Below, piece after piece: positions 46,626 to 58,711 of a stretch of 64,000 bases of DNA. A program made the position numbers and the translations under genes. Within the stretch, counting starts at the first letter, position 1; the number at the start of each line of letters is the position of its first letter. The stretch comes from Cephalotus follicularis (taxonomy: Eukaryota > Streptophyta > Magnoliopsida > Oxalidales > Cephalotaceae), in assembly GCA_001972305.1 (NCBI GenBank), contig BDDD01001782.1, forward strand, positions 141,163-205,162, read 5' to 3'. The notes beneath the pieces are model-generated. The model was given only the letters and a program-made list of their open reading frames with translations, did not search any database and was not told the DNA's origin.

Positions 46626-47632
46626 TGTTAGCACCTTGAGCTTGTGCGAGACCCTGCTAACATGGGTTTGGTGTCCTGCACCTATGTTAGGCCGAAACGG
46701 CAGCGTGGGGAGTCAAGTTGCATGGAAGCAGAAACATTTGGGGCACTTCAGTACAGTTTGCTTAGGCATGGCGCGGCAGGCGCGCGCCATGTGCATCAGA
46801 CAGGGCATTGTGCGGGCATGGCGCACAGGCGCACATTGTGCGGGAGTAGGCGCACAACAGGTAGTACGGGCGAGCATGGCACAGATTGTGGCGCACAAAT
46901 AGGCATTTGGAAATGCGAAGCATGTGGGAGCAGTGCGCATCATGCAGGGAGCTAGCCGAGAGATGCGCGCACATCATTTGGGCGTGGTGCGCATCTGGTG
47001 GGAGCTTGGCGCGCAAGCAGCGCATCATGCAGACAAGACAGACGCATCATGGGCTCATCATGCAGGCGTGGGGCGCATTTGGAGGAGACTGGCGCGCAAG
47101 CAATGCGCATCGTGCGGCAGGTTGCGCACAAGGCTCGGACTGGCAGGCAGAACATGCGGCATGAAGGCAAAACGTGGGGGAGTGGCTCCTACAAACTCGG
47201 AAGTGCTTGCTGGCTGCTGGCAGTTGTGTTTTAGTGTGTTGTACGGCCTGAGAATGCCATCTGTACAGTAGAAATTGTAGGAGCAATTGTAAGGCACTTA
47301 GTGTGCCATGTGTCCTAGCAGTTAAGCGTTGTTAACTGCACATAGTGTAGGGGTGTGCACTATAAATAAACATTGGCAGCAGCTGTGCCAAGGCTATGTG
47401 AGAATTCTCAAAGCTAGAGAGTGAGCTTGTATACCCTTTGTACTTTCAGCAAAGTCAATAAAGGTTGGAAGTGCTTTTCCGTAAACTTGTGTGCAAGTGT
47501 TTCTAAGCTAAACAGTGAGTGTGTGCAATTAGCCTCCTTCCTACTTGGGGCGTTGCAAAGAGCGGTTGAGACTAAGTAGGAACTTAGTGCCATCACGGCG
47601 AAAAATTGGTGTCCAAAATTAGACCCGTGACA
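46626..47632 (+). repeat. 5' LTR of element D (1007 bp)
   Basis: It starts TGTTAGCACC and ends CCCGTGACA. The first half is unusually GC-rich, with recurring GCGCACAACAGG and GCGCATCATGCAGG motifs. A TATA-like CTATAAATAA lies near 47360. Confidence 0.95.
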
Positions 47633-47634
47633 AT

Positions 47635-47644
47635 TGGTATCAGA
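47635..47644 (+). other. Primer-binding site of element D
   Basis: TGGTATCAGA, two bases after the LTR, matches the complement of the 3' end of initiator tRNA-Met, the usual primer of plant chromoviruses. Confidence 0.85.
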
Positions 47645-47657
47645 CACAGGTTGGTGC

Positions 47658-48843
47658 ATGACCCGATCGGAGGAAATGGATGATATCCGAGAAAGACTAC
47701 GAAGATTGGAGCTGCTGGTGGGTGAACCACAAGTGGAGGACGCAGCAGACAATCTTACTACCCGTTTGGAAGACCTGGTTGTTGGCGTAACAGTCATCCA
47801 AAATTCACACAATGATTTATTGGGCAGGACGGAGGAAAGGTTCAAGCAGGTTGTGCTTGACATGATCTCATTTACGGATGAGTTGAGGAAGAGTGTGGAA
47901 CTAAACCAGGAGGACATTTCACTACTGAAAAAGGCCCTCCATGGCGGTCCTTCGAGAGCGGAGGGTGCTTCAAACTAGTTCAGGGTTCCTGAACCTAAAC
48001 AATTCAGCGGAAGGCGTGATGCCAAAGAGTTGGAGAACTTCTTGTGGGATATGGAGTCATATTTCCAGGCCATACGAGTACCCGAGGAGGAAAAGGTTTC
48101 CATAACCAGCATATATCTAGCTGGGGATGCGAAATTATGGTGGCGTACAATGGGTACAAGATGATGCTAGTTCCAGAAGACCAAGAATCGAGACTTGGCC
48201 AGTCTTCGTTAAAGAATTGAAGGATCAATTCCTTCCAAACAACACATCATGGTTGGCGCGGGAATCACTCAAAAAGCTCAAACAGACGGGTTCGGTTAGA
48301 GATTACGTAAAGGAGTTCAGTTCTCTATTGCTGGATATAAAAGATATGTCCGAAGCAGACAAGCTTTTCAATTTCCTGTCCGGTATGCAACCTTGGGCGC
48401 AAACGGAGTTGCGCAGGCAGAATGTTCAAGACCTACCCTTGGAAATGTCGGCAGCCGATGCCTTAGTCGATTTCAGGATGATGAAGTCAAGTGATGGGCC
48501 TTCTAGTAGTGGCAAGGCCAAACCAAAGGAGAAGGGCAAGCAAAATAAGGACAAAGGCGCTGGGAAGAAAAGCAATGATCCTTCAGGCAAGGGTAAGGCA
48601 AAAGCATCAGAGGATTGGAAAGAGAAGAAAGCTAATAGTGGATGCTTCATTTGCGAAGGTCCACATCGTGCCAGGGACTGCCCCAGGCGAGGAGCACTGA
48701 ATGCGATGATAGCTCAGGGTGAAAATGGAGGCAATGCATATTCGGAGGCCCCTACCAGAGTTGCCCCATTGCAGCTGATCAATGCACTTAGAGCAGTGCC
48801 ACCATCAGGTCTGCTTTATGTTAACACGAGTGTTCAAGGGTAG
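47658..48843 (+). pseudogene. gag remnant of element D
   Basis: It starts MTRSEEMDDIRERLRRLELL, has the capsid blocks FSGRRDAKELENFLWDME and ELKDQFLPNN and ends in a CCHC zinc knuckle (CFICEGPHRARDC). An in-frame TAG lies at 47978-47980, a frameshift follows near 48150, and another stop (48841-48843) separates it from protease. It encodes the structural protein of the particle, now broken. Confidence 0.85.
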
Positions 48844-48849
48844 CAAGTT

Positions 48850-50740
48850 TCAGCTATGGTGGACACTGGGGCTACCCATAGTTTCTTGGCGGAGAGAATG
48901 GTAAATCAGTTGGGCTTGAAGGTGGACAAACATGGCAGTAGAATCAAGGCAGTAAACTCCCAGGCCCAGGCAGTGGCTGGTATGGCACACGGGGTGCAGA
49001 TTGCTATGGGAGAGTGGGCTGGAAAAATCGATCTCATGGCGGTGCCACTGGACGATTTTGACTTGATCTTGGGAAATAACTTCATTATAACTGAGAAAGT
49101 ACATGCCTCATCTTTGTGGTATTTTTATTACTAATGAAAGAAGTCCTTGTTTTGTGCCGAGGTACAATATGGCTACGGTTAGGCCACAAGGAGAACAAAG
49201 CAAAGCGGAAACATTGTCCGCAATGCAATTGGCCCGCGGACTGAAAAAGGGTCGAATGACGTATCTTGCGTCATTAGTTAAAATAAAGTTTGAGGAGGAA
49301 GTGATGGCTCCCACCGAAGTTGTCAAGTTGCTAGAAGAGTTCAAAGACATCATGCATTTGGAACTACCGGATGGCCTACCCCCTAGGCGCGGGGTTGATC
49401 ATAAAATTGAACTAATTCCTGGCTCAAGAGCACCCGCAAAGGCACCTTATAGAATGTCTCCAAAAGAGCTTGAGGAGTTACGGAAGCAGTTGGGGGAGTT
49501 GGTTACGGCAGGCAAAATACAGCCTTCAAAAGCACCATATGGGGCGCCAGTTTTGTTTCAAGAGAAGCAAGATGGGACCATGCGGCTGTGTGTGGATTAC
49601 CGCGGACTAAACAAGGTAACTATTAAAAACAAATATCCAGTTCCCTTAATTTCGGATTTGTTTGATCGGCTGTCCAGGGCTATTTACTTCACCAAATTGG
49701 ACTTACGGTTGGGATATTGGCAAGTAAGAATAGCAGCGGGGGATGAACCAAAGACAACGATGGTCACTCGGTATCGGAGTTTTGAATTTCTGGTCATGCC
49801 ATTCGGCTTGACCAATGCACCAGCAACTTTTTGCAATTTAATGAACGATGTATTCCATGAGTTTTTAGATAAATTTGTAGTAGTTTATCTAGACGATATT
49901 GTAATTTTTAGTGAGACGTACGAATCTCACTTGGTGCACCTTAGACTAGTCCTCTCTCGGTTGAGAGAAAATTCTTTGTATGTAAAGAAAGAAAAGTGTG
50001 AATTCTGTAAAATGGAGATACGGTTTCTGGGCCACATCGTAGGCAGTGGTGAAGTGCGGATGGACCAGCGGAAAATTCAAGCCATTGCGGAGTGGCCCGT
50101 GCCAACCAAAGTCACAGAGTTGCGGAGCTTCCTTGGGTTGGCCAACTACTACAGAAAATTTATCGCAAGTTACTCAAAGAAGGTGGCATGCTTGACAGAT
50201 CTGCTCAAAAAGGACAAGCTCTGGCGATGGGATGAGACATGCCATGTTGCGTTTGCTAAAGTCAGAGACGACGTCATTTCGGAGCCTGTCCTAAAGCTAC
50301 CGAATTTTGACAAACCCTTCGAAGTTCACACGGATGCATCAGACAAAGCTGTTGGCAGAGTCCTGGTCCAGGAGGGACATCCTGTGGCATTTGAGAGTTG
50401 GAAACTGAAGGAGGCGGAACAGAAGTACTCAGCACATGAGAAGGAGATGCTGGTCATTGTTCACTGTTTGCGGGTTTGGAGAGTGTACCTTCTTGGTACC
50501 AGGTTTGTGGTCAAGACAGATAATGTTGCTAATACTTTCTTTAAGACGCAGAAAAAATTATCAGCAAGGCAGGCGCGGTGGTAAGAGTTTCTGGTTGAGT
50601 ACGATTTTGAATGGGAGCACAAGCCTGGGCGGCACAACCAGGTTGCGGATGCTCTTAGCCGAAAGGAAATTTCAGAGACTGTTACGGCAATTTCCCGCGT
50701 GGAGGCAGACTTTGTGGAGAGAGTTAAAACATTTCTAATT
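48850..50740 (+). pseudogene. Protease, reverse transcriptase and RNase H remnant of element D
   Basis: The protease block AMVDTGATHSFLAERM keeps the DTGA site. A frame change near 49120 precedes a long RT frame: [51 protein letters not shown] and [12 protein letters not shown] with the catalytic Asp pair intact. RNase H follows ([26 protein letters not shown]) until a TAA at 50582-50584, after which EYDFEWEHKPGRHNQVADAL continues in frame. Confidence 0.9.
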
Positions 50741-50772
50741 CCGATGCATACTGTGTTAAAATGGCATAGCAG

Positions 50773-52214
50773 GTGAAGGAGGGCCTGGTGCGACGTTATT
50801 GGGTGGAGTCAGGACTGTTATATGCAAAAGGAGGCAGATTGTTAGTGCCAAGCGGTGGGGAGTTGAGACAGCAACTATTGCGGGAGACACATTACTCCCA
50901 GTGGGCTGGGCACCCAGGGGTGCAACGCATGCAGGCATTGTTGGCCAGGAGTTTTATCTGGCCTAAAATGGAGGATGACGTGGAGGCATACGTAAAATCT
51001 TGCTTGGTGTGCCAGCAAGATAAAGTGGAGCGCCAAAAGGAGGCAGGCTTGGTTTAGCCTTACTTATTCCGGAGAAGCCATGGGCTTCGGTTTCGATGGA
51101 CTTTATTAGTGGGTTCCCAAAGGTACAAGATTTCTCTTCAGTTATGGTTGTGGTTGACCGTTTTTCCAAATATGCAGTGTTTGTGGTAGCACCAAAAGTT
51201 TGTACAGCCGAGGTAGCGGCTGACCTCTTTTACCGAAATGTGGTGAAACATTTTGGGGTGCCAACGGATATAATCAGCGATAGAGATGCTCGCTTCACAG
51301 GGCATTTTTGGATGTACTTATTCAATTTGATGGGATCCGAATTGAAATTTTCCACAGCAAACCATCCTCAAACGGATGGACAAACCAAGAGGATCAATGG
51401 CCTATTGGAGGACTACTTGCGACACTATGTCACAGCCAGCCAGAAAAATTGGCTAGACCTTCTGGACAGCGCCCAATTTTGCTATAATCTTTATAAATCT
51501 TCAGCGAGAGGATACAGCCCGTTTGAACTTGCAACGGGGCACCAACCACTTACTCCACAAGAAGTGGCCTTGCAAAAGATAGGTGGTCAATGCCCCGCGG
51601 CATACAGGTTTGCAAGGGATAGGCAGGAAAAACTTGAGGAAGCTAGAGATAGCCTGGCCAAGGCAGCCGGGAGAATGAAGAAATATGCGGACTGGGGCAG
51701 GAGGTTAGTGGAATTTAAAATCGGTGACAATGTGATGTTGAAGCTTACTCCACAAATGTGGAAGAAAATCAACAGCAAAAAGGTACACAGGGGGTTAATT
51801 CTGAAGTACGACGAGCCTTTCAAAGTCATGAAGAAGGTGGGAAACGTGGCTTATCTGTTGCACCTTCCGGAGCGGCTCAAGTTACATCCTACATTCCATG
51901 TGAGTTTCCTAAAACCCTTTAATGAAGACTTACTTAACATTGGGCGCAGACAGGCCCAACGAGCTCCACCAGTCATAAGACAACAGTACAACTGAGAGGT
52001 AGAACGAATTCTAGACCATTGGACATTGGGGCAAAGTAAGAGGAATCGGAGAGTTGAATACTTAATTCATTGGAGAGGTTCTCCGGAGACGGAAGCATCA
52101 TGGGAAAAGGAAGTTGATCTATGGCAGTTCGAAAAGCAAGTCAAGGAGTATTTGGTGACCCCATCGATGAGGACATCGAGCTCTTCGGGTGGGGGAGGTT
52201 TGTTAGCACCTTGA
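50773..52214 (+). pseudogene. Integrase and chromodomain remnant of element D
   Basis: The integrase zinc finger (HYSQWAGHPGVQRMQALLAR, CLVCQQDK) and catalytic core (MDFISGFPKV, IISDRDARFTG, HPQTDGQTKRINGLLEDYLR) are present but split by a TAG at 51055-51057 and a TGA after RAPPVIRQQYN (51993-51995). A C-terminal chromodomain follows, VEYLIHWRGSPETEASWE, which in chromoviruses directs integration toward marked chromatin. Confidence 0.9.
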
Positions 52215-53219
52215 GCTTGTGCGAGACCCGACTAACATGGGTTTGGTGTCCTACACCTATGTTAGGCCGAAACGGCAGCGTGGGGAGTCATGTTGCATGG
52301 AAGCGGGAACATTTGGGGCACTTCAGTACAGTTGGCTTAGGCATGGTGCGGCAGGCACGCGCCATGTGCATCAGGCAGGGCATTATGCGGGCATGGCGCA
52401 CAACAGGTGCACTTTGTGCGGGAGTAGGCGCACAACAGGCAGTACGGGCGAGCATGGCACAGATTGTGGCGCACAAATAGGCATTTGGGCACAAAATGTG
52501 CAGCATGCAGGAGCAGTGGGCATCATGCAGGGAGCTGGCCGAGAGATGCGCCCGCATCATGTGGGTGTGGCGCGCATCTGGTGGGAGCTTGGCGTGCAAG
52601 CAGCGCATCATGCAGACAAGACAGGCGTATCATGGGTGCATCATGCAGGCGTGGGGCGCATTTAGCGGAGGCTGGCACACAAGCAATGCGCATTGTGCGG
52701 CAGGTTGCGCACAAGGCTTGGACTGGCAGGCAGAACATGCTGCATGAAGGCAAAACGTGGGGGAGTGACTCCTACAAACTCGGAAGTGCTTGCTGGCTGC
52801 TGGCAGTTGTGTTTTAGTGTGTTGTAAGGCCTGAGAATGCCATCTGTACAGTAGAAATTGTAGGAGCAATTGTAAAGCACTTAGTGTGCCATGTGTCCTA
52901 GAAGTTAAAGATTGTTAACTGCACATAGTGTAGGGGTGTACACTATAAATAGACCTTGGCAGCAGCTGTGCCAAGGCTATGTGAGAATTCTCAAAGCTAG
53001 AGAGTGAGCTTGTATACCCTTTGTACTTTCGGCAAAGTCAATAAAGGTTGGAAGTGTTTTTCCGTAAACTTGTGTGCAAGTGTTTCTAAGCTAAACAGTG
53101 AGTGTGTGTGTGCAATTAGCCTCCTTCCTACTTGGGGCGTTACAAAGAGTGGCTAAGACTAAGTGGGAACTTAGTGCCATCACGGTGAAAAATTGGTGTC
53201 CAAAATTAGACCCGTGACA
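52201..53219 (+). repeat. 3' LTR of element D (1019 bp)
   Basis: It starts TGTTAGCACC directly after the G-rich polypurine tract GGGTGGGGGAGG and ends CCCGTGACA. It overlaps the last bases of the chromodomain frame. By eye it differs from the 5' LTR at about 14 positions plus a 3-bp indel in the first ~250 bp. Confidence 0.95.
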
Positions 53220-53681
53220 CAAGTGTACTATGGGCTTATAGAACCACTTCTCGGACCACAACTGGTGAGTCCCATACAACCTTTATTTTGGAGCTGAAGC
53301 TATGATACCGGTGGAGATTGGTGTACAGTCACCAAGAGTTGTGCATTTCAGTGAAGAAAATAATGAAGATGGGATGAGAAGCCTCCTCGACTTAGTGGAA
53401 GAGCTCAGAGATAAGGCCGCCATCAAAGTTGCAACTTACCAACACAGGGTGAGCCGTTACTACAATAAAAGGGTAAATCTCTGACCACTAAGGGAATGAG
53501 ACCTAGTCCCAACTCAGCTATTACGAATCCAACCGGTACCAGAGGAAAGTTAGCCCCTAATTGGGAAGGACCATACAAAGTGAAGAGAGTGCTCTGCCCA
53601 GGAACATTCAAACTCGAAACTCTGGGGGGCAGGGAGATTCCTAGGGCTTGGAATGCCGTGCACTTGAGGAAATACTACTAG
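53220..53681 (+). pseudogene. Integrase C-terminal fragment of element B, downstream of the nested insertion
   Basis: It continues the integrase of B after the CAAGT duplication: WAYRTT, then a frameshift near 53280, PVEIGVQSPRVVHFSEENNE, ELRDKAAIKVATYQHRVSRY, another disruption near 53480, and NWEGPYKVKRVLCPGTFKLE to the stop at 53679-53681. Alignment with element A is colinear. Confidence 0.88.
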
Positions 53682-54728
53682 TAATTTTTTGTAAGTTGTA
53701 CATTGAAAGATATCAATAAAATTCAATTTTTGATTAAAAAATGTGTACAAGATCATAGTTCCAAGTTTGCAAGGGACTGGAGGCCCAATGTTCATGTCCT
53801 TAAACCTCTAAACAGCCATCGATCAACTCCCTCAAATGAGAAGCTTTAATACAAGCACGTCCGACTATCAGAGCAGGCCTTGATATAGGACCTGAATTCT
53901 CTAAGTCTCAGGAAGACTCAAAACTCTTAAGGGAGTAAACAAATCAAGGCTGAAGTCTCGAACAAACCAAGGTCCCAAGCCAACCAAAGACTCCTTCCGA
54001 GGAGAACTAAAGACTCCTTCCGAGGAGCAACACATACAAAAGACTTCTTCCGAGGAGCGCTAAAAGACTCCCACCTGAGGAACACCTAAGAGTATATGAA
54101 CAAAAAGACTCCCAAGAGAGCAAGCACATGTCAGCAATTCTATAAGAATTTATCCGACCAAACCCACATTGTGTCTTGAAAGGCAAATCCATAAGAACTC
54201 GCAATGATCAAGTTTGTTGGACTGAGCACTTTGAAATAAGTGTCCCTACGTGGACTGCAAGCTCAGACGACCTAGTCTAGAATATAAAGGACTAGACGAG
54301 ATCCTGTTCGGCAAACCCATAAGAACTTGCCCGAGCAGACCTTAAACTTAGTCTGCGAACCCACAGGAACTCGCAAAGACTGAGTATGGTTGCTTAAACA
54401 CTTTTATACAAAGTGTCCTACGGGGACTAAGAAGTTTAGGTGACTTGGCCTGAAAATTGTGAGGCCATATTTTAGAGTCTATAAGTTAGACCAAGTCGAA
54501 ATTCCTAAAGGGAATTATAGTGCTCGGACGAACCTTTAGTTGGTTTCTAGTACTTAGAAATTTCCTAAGGGAAATAACAACGCTCGGAAATAACTCAAGC
54601 ATATAATGCAAAAAAGAGAGCATAAAGTAAAGGCAGAATCCAAGAGATCCCATTTCTCATTACTTAGAAGAAAATTACAATTGTTTCAAGCAAAAATAGA
54701 ATTACAAGAAAAAGGAAAAGCTACAAGT
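53682..54728. other. Post-pol spacer of element B
   Basis: Non-coding spacer colinear with that of element A. The block around 53755-53835 is shared with A and C. It contains the degenerate tandem repeat at 53984-54090 and short repeated motifs such as TTCCTAAAGGGAATTATAG (near 54505). Confidence 0.75.
53984..54090. repeat. Degenerate 23-30-bp tandem repeat downstream of pol in element B
   Basis: Four units share AAAGACTCCTTCCGAGGAG with variable linkers. The core corresponds to the reverse complement of the element A unit. The array starts ~300 nt after the pol stop, as in A. Confidence 0.8.
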
Positions 54729-57138
54729 CTAAAGCTCTGGAGGTGGAGCTTCTTGATCACCCTCGGGCAGGGGGGCACTGAAGGGCTCGGTGGAAGGAGG
54801 TTTAGGGGTTGCAAGCTCTGAAGGAGGAGCCTCAAGCTCTGAACCGACCAGGACAGGATCCGAGGGCAAAATAACAAAATCTGGTGACACGGACCCGGCA
54901 GCCTCATCTTCCTGAGCATAGGGAGTTTCCTTATCCAAAGCGAGCTTTGCCACCTTCTCCTCATCCACGACTCCATCAAAATAGAAGTCGAATGCACTAA
55001 CAGTTGGGCAACATACGATGCCAGTGAGAGGAACCTCTGGGTGCAGAGAAGAAACCCAGTTTCGACAAGCATAGAACCCCCGATGAAAGTACTTGGCCGA
55101 TTCCTCAAACACAGCACCACCAAAAGCTGGCGAGGCTTTGAAATCCTCCACGGAGGCTTCCATAAGTGTTTGGAACTCATCAGAGGACTTGAATGCTGTC
55201 AAGGCCTTGTCAACTTCCTTCTCTATCAGAGATTCATCTTTCCTCCGGTAGCTATCGAACCTTGCTTCCAGAGCGTGGTACCCCTCTTTCACGCTCGCGA
55301 GCTCCTGGTCCAGTGCCTTCATTTCAGCCCTCTTCTCCTCCAAGTCCTCAATGGCCTACCGCTTCTCCTCAACAAGTGACTCCTGAGTCCTCAAGACTTC
55401 ATCCAGCTGAGCTTTGGCCGAGCGAGCAGTCTCTTCAAGCTCCGAGTTCTCTGCCCTCAGTTGTTCGTTCCTCTCAAGGATGGCCGAGAAGTTCTCAACC
55501 AGTAGTTGAGTATTATTCAGGGCCTGTCAAAGAAAAATAGATGTCAGAAGAGAAAGCAAAAACTGGACTCAAAAAAAGGTAGATGCCATAAATTACTCAC
55601 CGATATGTTTCTCCGAAGGCTTTGATTTACCAACTCTTCGTTGGTCCAGTTCTTCCTCGCCTCCATCTCGGTGGGAAAGAAAACCAGCTGGCTAACTGCG
55701 TAAGGGATCCCTGGAGCGCTCAGGCTTAGCCTTGAACCGTCAAAGGCCTCCAACTCCTCGAGCAAGCTCTCAGTCTTTCGAAGGGTAGGTAGTTGAATAG
55801 GATCACAAGAACCCGTTCCGAGGGTAGTTAGATCCACGTCCCCTTTCCCCTTTTTGCTCTTCTTGCTCAGAGGGATAGGAAGAGCCCTATGGGGAGTGCT
55901 CGGCAGCAGGCCGTTTATTTTTGTGAGCCCTCGGCTTTGTGGTAGCAGCAGTGACAGGTCCCTCTTTGGACCCTGTAGCTTTTCCCTTCTCCTTTAGGCC
56001 CTTCTCGGACTCAGGAGCTTTCTCCTTTTGCTTCGATCCCTCGGGAGCAGCCAGCTGCTGTCTCCTCTTGGTAACCTTCAAGATGTCAGTCATATTGCGC
56101 CGAGAAGCCATGACTGCAAGAAGTCATAAAGATCAAAATCAAAAGCACGGCAAAGAACTGAAAAAGAACGAATGGAATATAAAAGTTTAAACTGGAGGAG
56201 ACGAAATCTTTAAACAGTTTTCTTCCTTGACTGGGCCGAGCCTCAGGGTCATTGCTGACAATTTCATCTTTCTCTTTCTTTACCCCAACTAGGATCTCTT
56301 CGTCCTCGTCCAGACATAACCGATGTCCCAAGGACATGCTTAGTCCAACCCGACAGAGGCGGTCATCCCAGATAGTGTCATTCACCCCCTCGGATTCCAA
56401 AGCGGAGAGCCTTGCCAGGTCAGCTTCGACCATTGACAGTACAGACCTCTTGTTGAGCTTTGGGACATCTAAGGAGTCCGGCCACCGGCAAGGGATGAAG
56501 TTAGGGAGGTTCTTGATAAGAAAGTACATTTCTCTCCGCCCCTTGACAGACTTGGTAGGGTCCACTAGAAGCTTCTTGGGTGCTCCAGGACGGGACTTGA
56601 AATAGTACCCGTGCTTGCTGGGAGAGGGTGCTAGAAGGTGGAACTCTTTAAAGAGTCCGACATTGGCATCTACCTCGAACTCCAAGCACTTTACCAAAAA
56701 CCAGATAATAAAGGCCCAGGACTGAGGCTGGAACAATGCTGGGTGGATCTTGAAATGCTCCAGGATCTCGAGAGCAAAAGGTGGAGGCAAAAACCTCAAG
56801 CCGTGCTCCAGGGCGTCAGAGAACACTAGAAAAAGTCCAGGTCTGCTCTCGGTTACTTCTTGGGGATAGTTCGCAAGATCGCATATCAGGGCTCTCGGGA
56901 GGACGAATTTGCGAGCCAATTCCTTCACCTTTTCTTCATCAAATTTGCTTTTTTCAAAATTGACCCTAAATACTTGGGTCCCCGCTCCGGTGGAGGAAAT
57001 CCCAGGAGCCCCCGCAGCACTAGCTTCCATTTCCACTTCAGCATTTAAAGGGCGCTCGGCTCTGGCCACGCCTCCAGCCAGGCGGTTCACCACGTCCGGT
57101 CTGATAACATGTTCAGAAGTTTGGTTGGTTCTTGCCAT
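54729..57138 (-). pseudogene. Antisense gene of element B: gypsy-type transposon domain plus coiled coil, broken
   Basis: It runs on the minus strand, opposite to B's integrase, and is colinear with the antisense gene of element A. Exon 1 (57138 to about 56190) begins MARTNQTSEHVIRPDVVNRL and carries the same domain (LFLVFSDALEHGLRFLPPPF, LFQPQSWAFIIWFLVKCLEF, GYYFKSRPGAPKKLL). Exon 2 begins MASRRNMTDILKVTKRRQQL (56111), is Lys-rich, has a frameshift near 55890 and continues DLTTLGTGSCDPIQL to RRNIS (about 55603). Exon 3 begins ALNNTQLLVENFSAILE (near 55525), forms the coiled coil, has a TAG at 55358-55356 and keeps the conserved block FKSSDEFQTLMEASVEDFKA. Clear protein-level similarity to A despite divergence suggests past selection on the protein. 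The function is unknown. Confidence 0.72.
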
Positions 57139-57321
57139 TTGGGATTTCTAGAGAGAGAGAGAGAGAAGATGAACAGACTGAGGGAAACCCTGAAGAAGAC
57201 AAAACGGCTTTTCGAAAACGAATAAAGCTAAAAAAGAACCTCACCAGAGATTGTCGAAGAGTACTGGGAGAGAAACTGATTGGGAGTTTGAAGATGTCAA
57301 GAATCGGAAAACCAGAAGTTC

Positions 57322-57373
57322 TAGGGTTTCAAGAAAGCGTAAAGAAACTTCTCAAGGAAGACAAAGCCTTATA
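57322..57373 (-). promoter_or_regulatory. TATA box and telo-box of the antisense gene in element B
   Basis: On the minus strand TATAA begins at 57373, exactly 235 nt before the antisense ATG (57138), and AAACCCTA is read from 57329 to 57322. This matches the arrangement in element A. Confidence 0.6.
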
Positions 57374-57627
57374 AAGACCCAGGGATCGCTCTCGGACAGT
57401 TGGATCGCGCGAAGGTGAGTGGATGAGATTGACCAGTCAAATCAAGAGTTGTAAGTGAACACGAGCATTACGGACGCTTGCTCTTCTCTTCTCAAGATAA
57501 TAACGAAATTGGGCTGAGCAACACAAGCCCAATTGTCAAATCAAGTTCAGCTTGTACATTAAAGCCCCACTCGGAATAGGGCCAGGTCATAAATGGTCTT
57601 CTCCCTCTGATAAGCCCAGAGAAAAGA

Positions 57628-57643
57628 AGACCAGGGGGGCATA
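57628..57643 (+). other. Polypurine tract of element B
   Basis: AGACCAGGGGGGCATA precedes the LTR start TGATATGG. Its core is the same as in element A. Confidence 0.85.
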
Positions 57644-58154
57644 TGATATGGAAAAAATATTCCTTAAATGGTATTTTCACGTGTCCTTGGGAGAACAAGC
57701 CAGGTGTTGTCCAGAGCTAAGGACACGTGGCCGATCGCTCTAAATTTGGAAGGATAATGTCAAACAACAGAACGATGCCAAATCAGGTGGAGAATTAGGG
57801 AAATGGCCCGAGATCCTCGGCATTTCCTTAGGGGAACACAAATCATTTCCGAGAATCATGCTAGGCAGTTACAATCGGTCTACTATAAATACCAGAATCA
57901 AAGATATATCTCAGGTCCGCCACTTTCACACTTGAAAGCACCCTGTGATTCTTTTCTCTGCGTTGTCTGACTTAAGTATCGGAGTGTCCCCAGAAGTAAA
58001 CTCTCCTGGACCTACGATCAGTTTGCTAATATGTGCAGGGAATACGGTCACACCACCACTCAAACTACCTTCTCGGAGCATTCACCGGGTTTCTTTCAAC
58101 AAATCAAACCCTTCCACATAAAGGACTGTTGAGGAAATGATTTTTGCATCAATA
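57644..58154 (+). repeat. 3' LTR of element B (511 bp)
   Basis: It starts TGATATGGA and ends GCATCAATA (a changed CAACA end). A TATA box TATAAATA is at 57884-57891. It resembles the LTR of element C more than the 1005-bp LTR of element A, and is about half of A's length. No 5' partner is present. Confidence 0.88.
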
Positions 58155-58711
58155 GACAATAACATAAGTTTGTGTTATATGTCAAGAATAGCCACTATCT
58201 CTTTATAAAACATAAAATATTAAGCTTGATATATATGGGATGATAAAGTGACCATCATATCTCTTACACGGGTTGAGATCCTCTCAGGCTCTAAATGTCA
58301 TGTTTTGATAAAGCACTTTTAAACTGAGTCACTCATAAAATCTAATAGTTTAGTAATAACACACATCGCTTATAACTAATAACGTAGTCAAATACTAATG
58401 GTCAAGTTTAAAAAATCATAATTAAATTTTGGAGATTGATAAAGAAAAAAAGTCATATATATAATTATTAAACTATTAGGTTTCAATAAATAACTCAGAT
58501 TAAAAATGTTTGATAAGAGTAGAGTATGACATTTATAACATGAGATGATGTTATTCCCTCCCACAGGTCATTATAATAGAATAACAATAAACATGTTTGA
58601 CTTGGATAACAAACAAATTCTCATTAGCTATCAAATCCTTATTATCCTATGCATTCAATCAAAAATTACTAAAAAAAAATTGTCTTTATCCATCACCAAG
58701 ATGTGTAACTT

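Larger units (their letters stand above)
46626..53219 (+). mobile_element. Element D: decayed chromovirus (Ty3) retrotransposon nested in element B
   Basis: A complete 6594-bp element with both LTRs (46626-47632 and 52201-53219), a primer-binding site and gag, protease, RT, RNase H, integrase and chromodomain remnants in order. The flanking target duplication CAAGT is perfect (46621-46625 and 53220-53224) and removing the element restores the integrase frame of B at the insertion point. The C-terminal chromodomain places it among chromoviruses; the RT and integrase blocks remind me most of the Galadriel clade. The LTRs differ by roughly 5 percent in the part compared by eye, and several in-frame stops interrupt the coding region. 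Confidence 0.95.
45985..58154 (+). mobile_element. Element B: 5'-truncated Ty3/Tat retrotransposon, split by element D
   Basis: Homology to element A starts abruptly within the integrase zinc-finger region (about 45985) and runs through integrase (interrupted at 46626-53219 by element D plus its duplication), post-pol tandem repeats, an antisense gene (54729-57138), a polypurine tract and a 3' LTR (57644-58154). The 5' LTR, gag, protease, RT and both RNase H domains are missing. Coding parts carry stops and frameshifts, so it is dead. It must predate element D, which is nested in it. Confidence 0.9.

Noticed and set aside
46585-47300. Several long open frames on both strands rich in Cys, His, Ala and Arg
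   Set aside because: They are products of the GC-rich GCGCA repeats of the element D LTR and recur in its other LTR at 52121-52880; both strands are open at once and no protein family fits.
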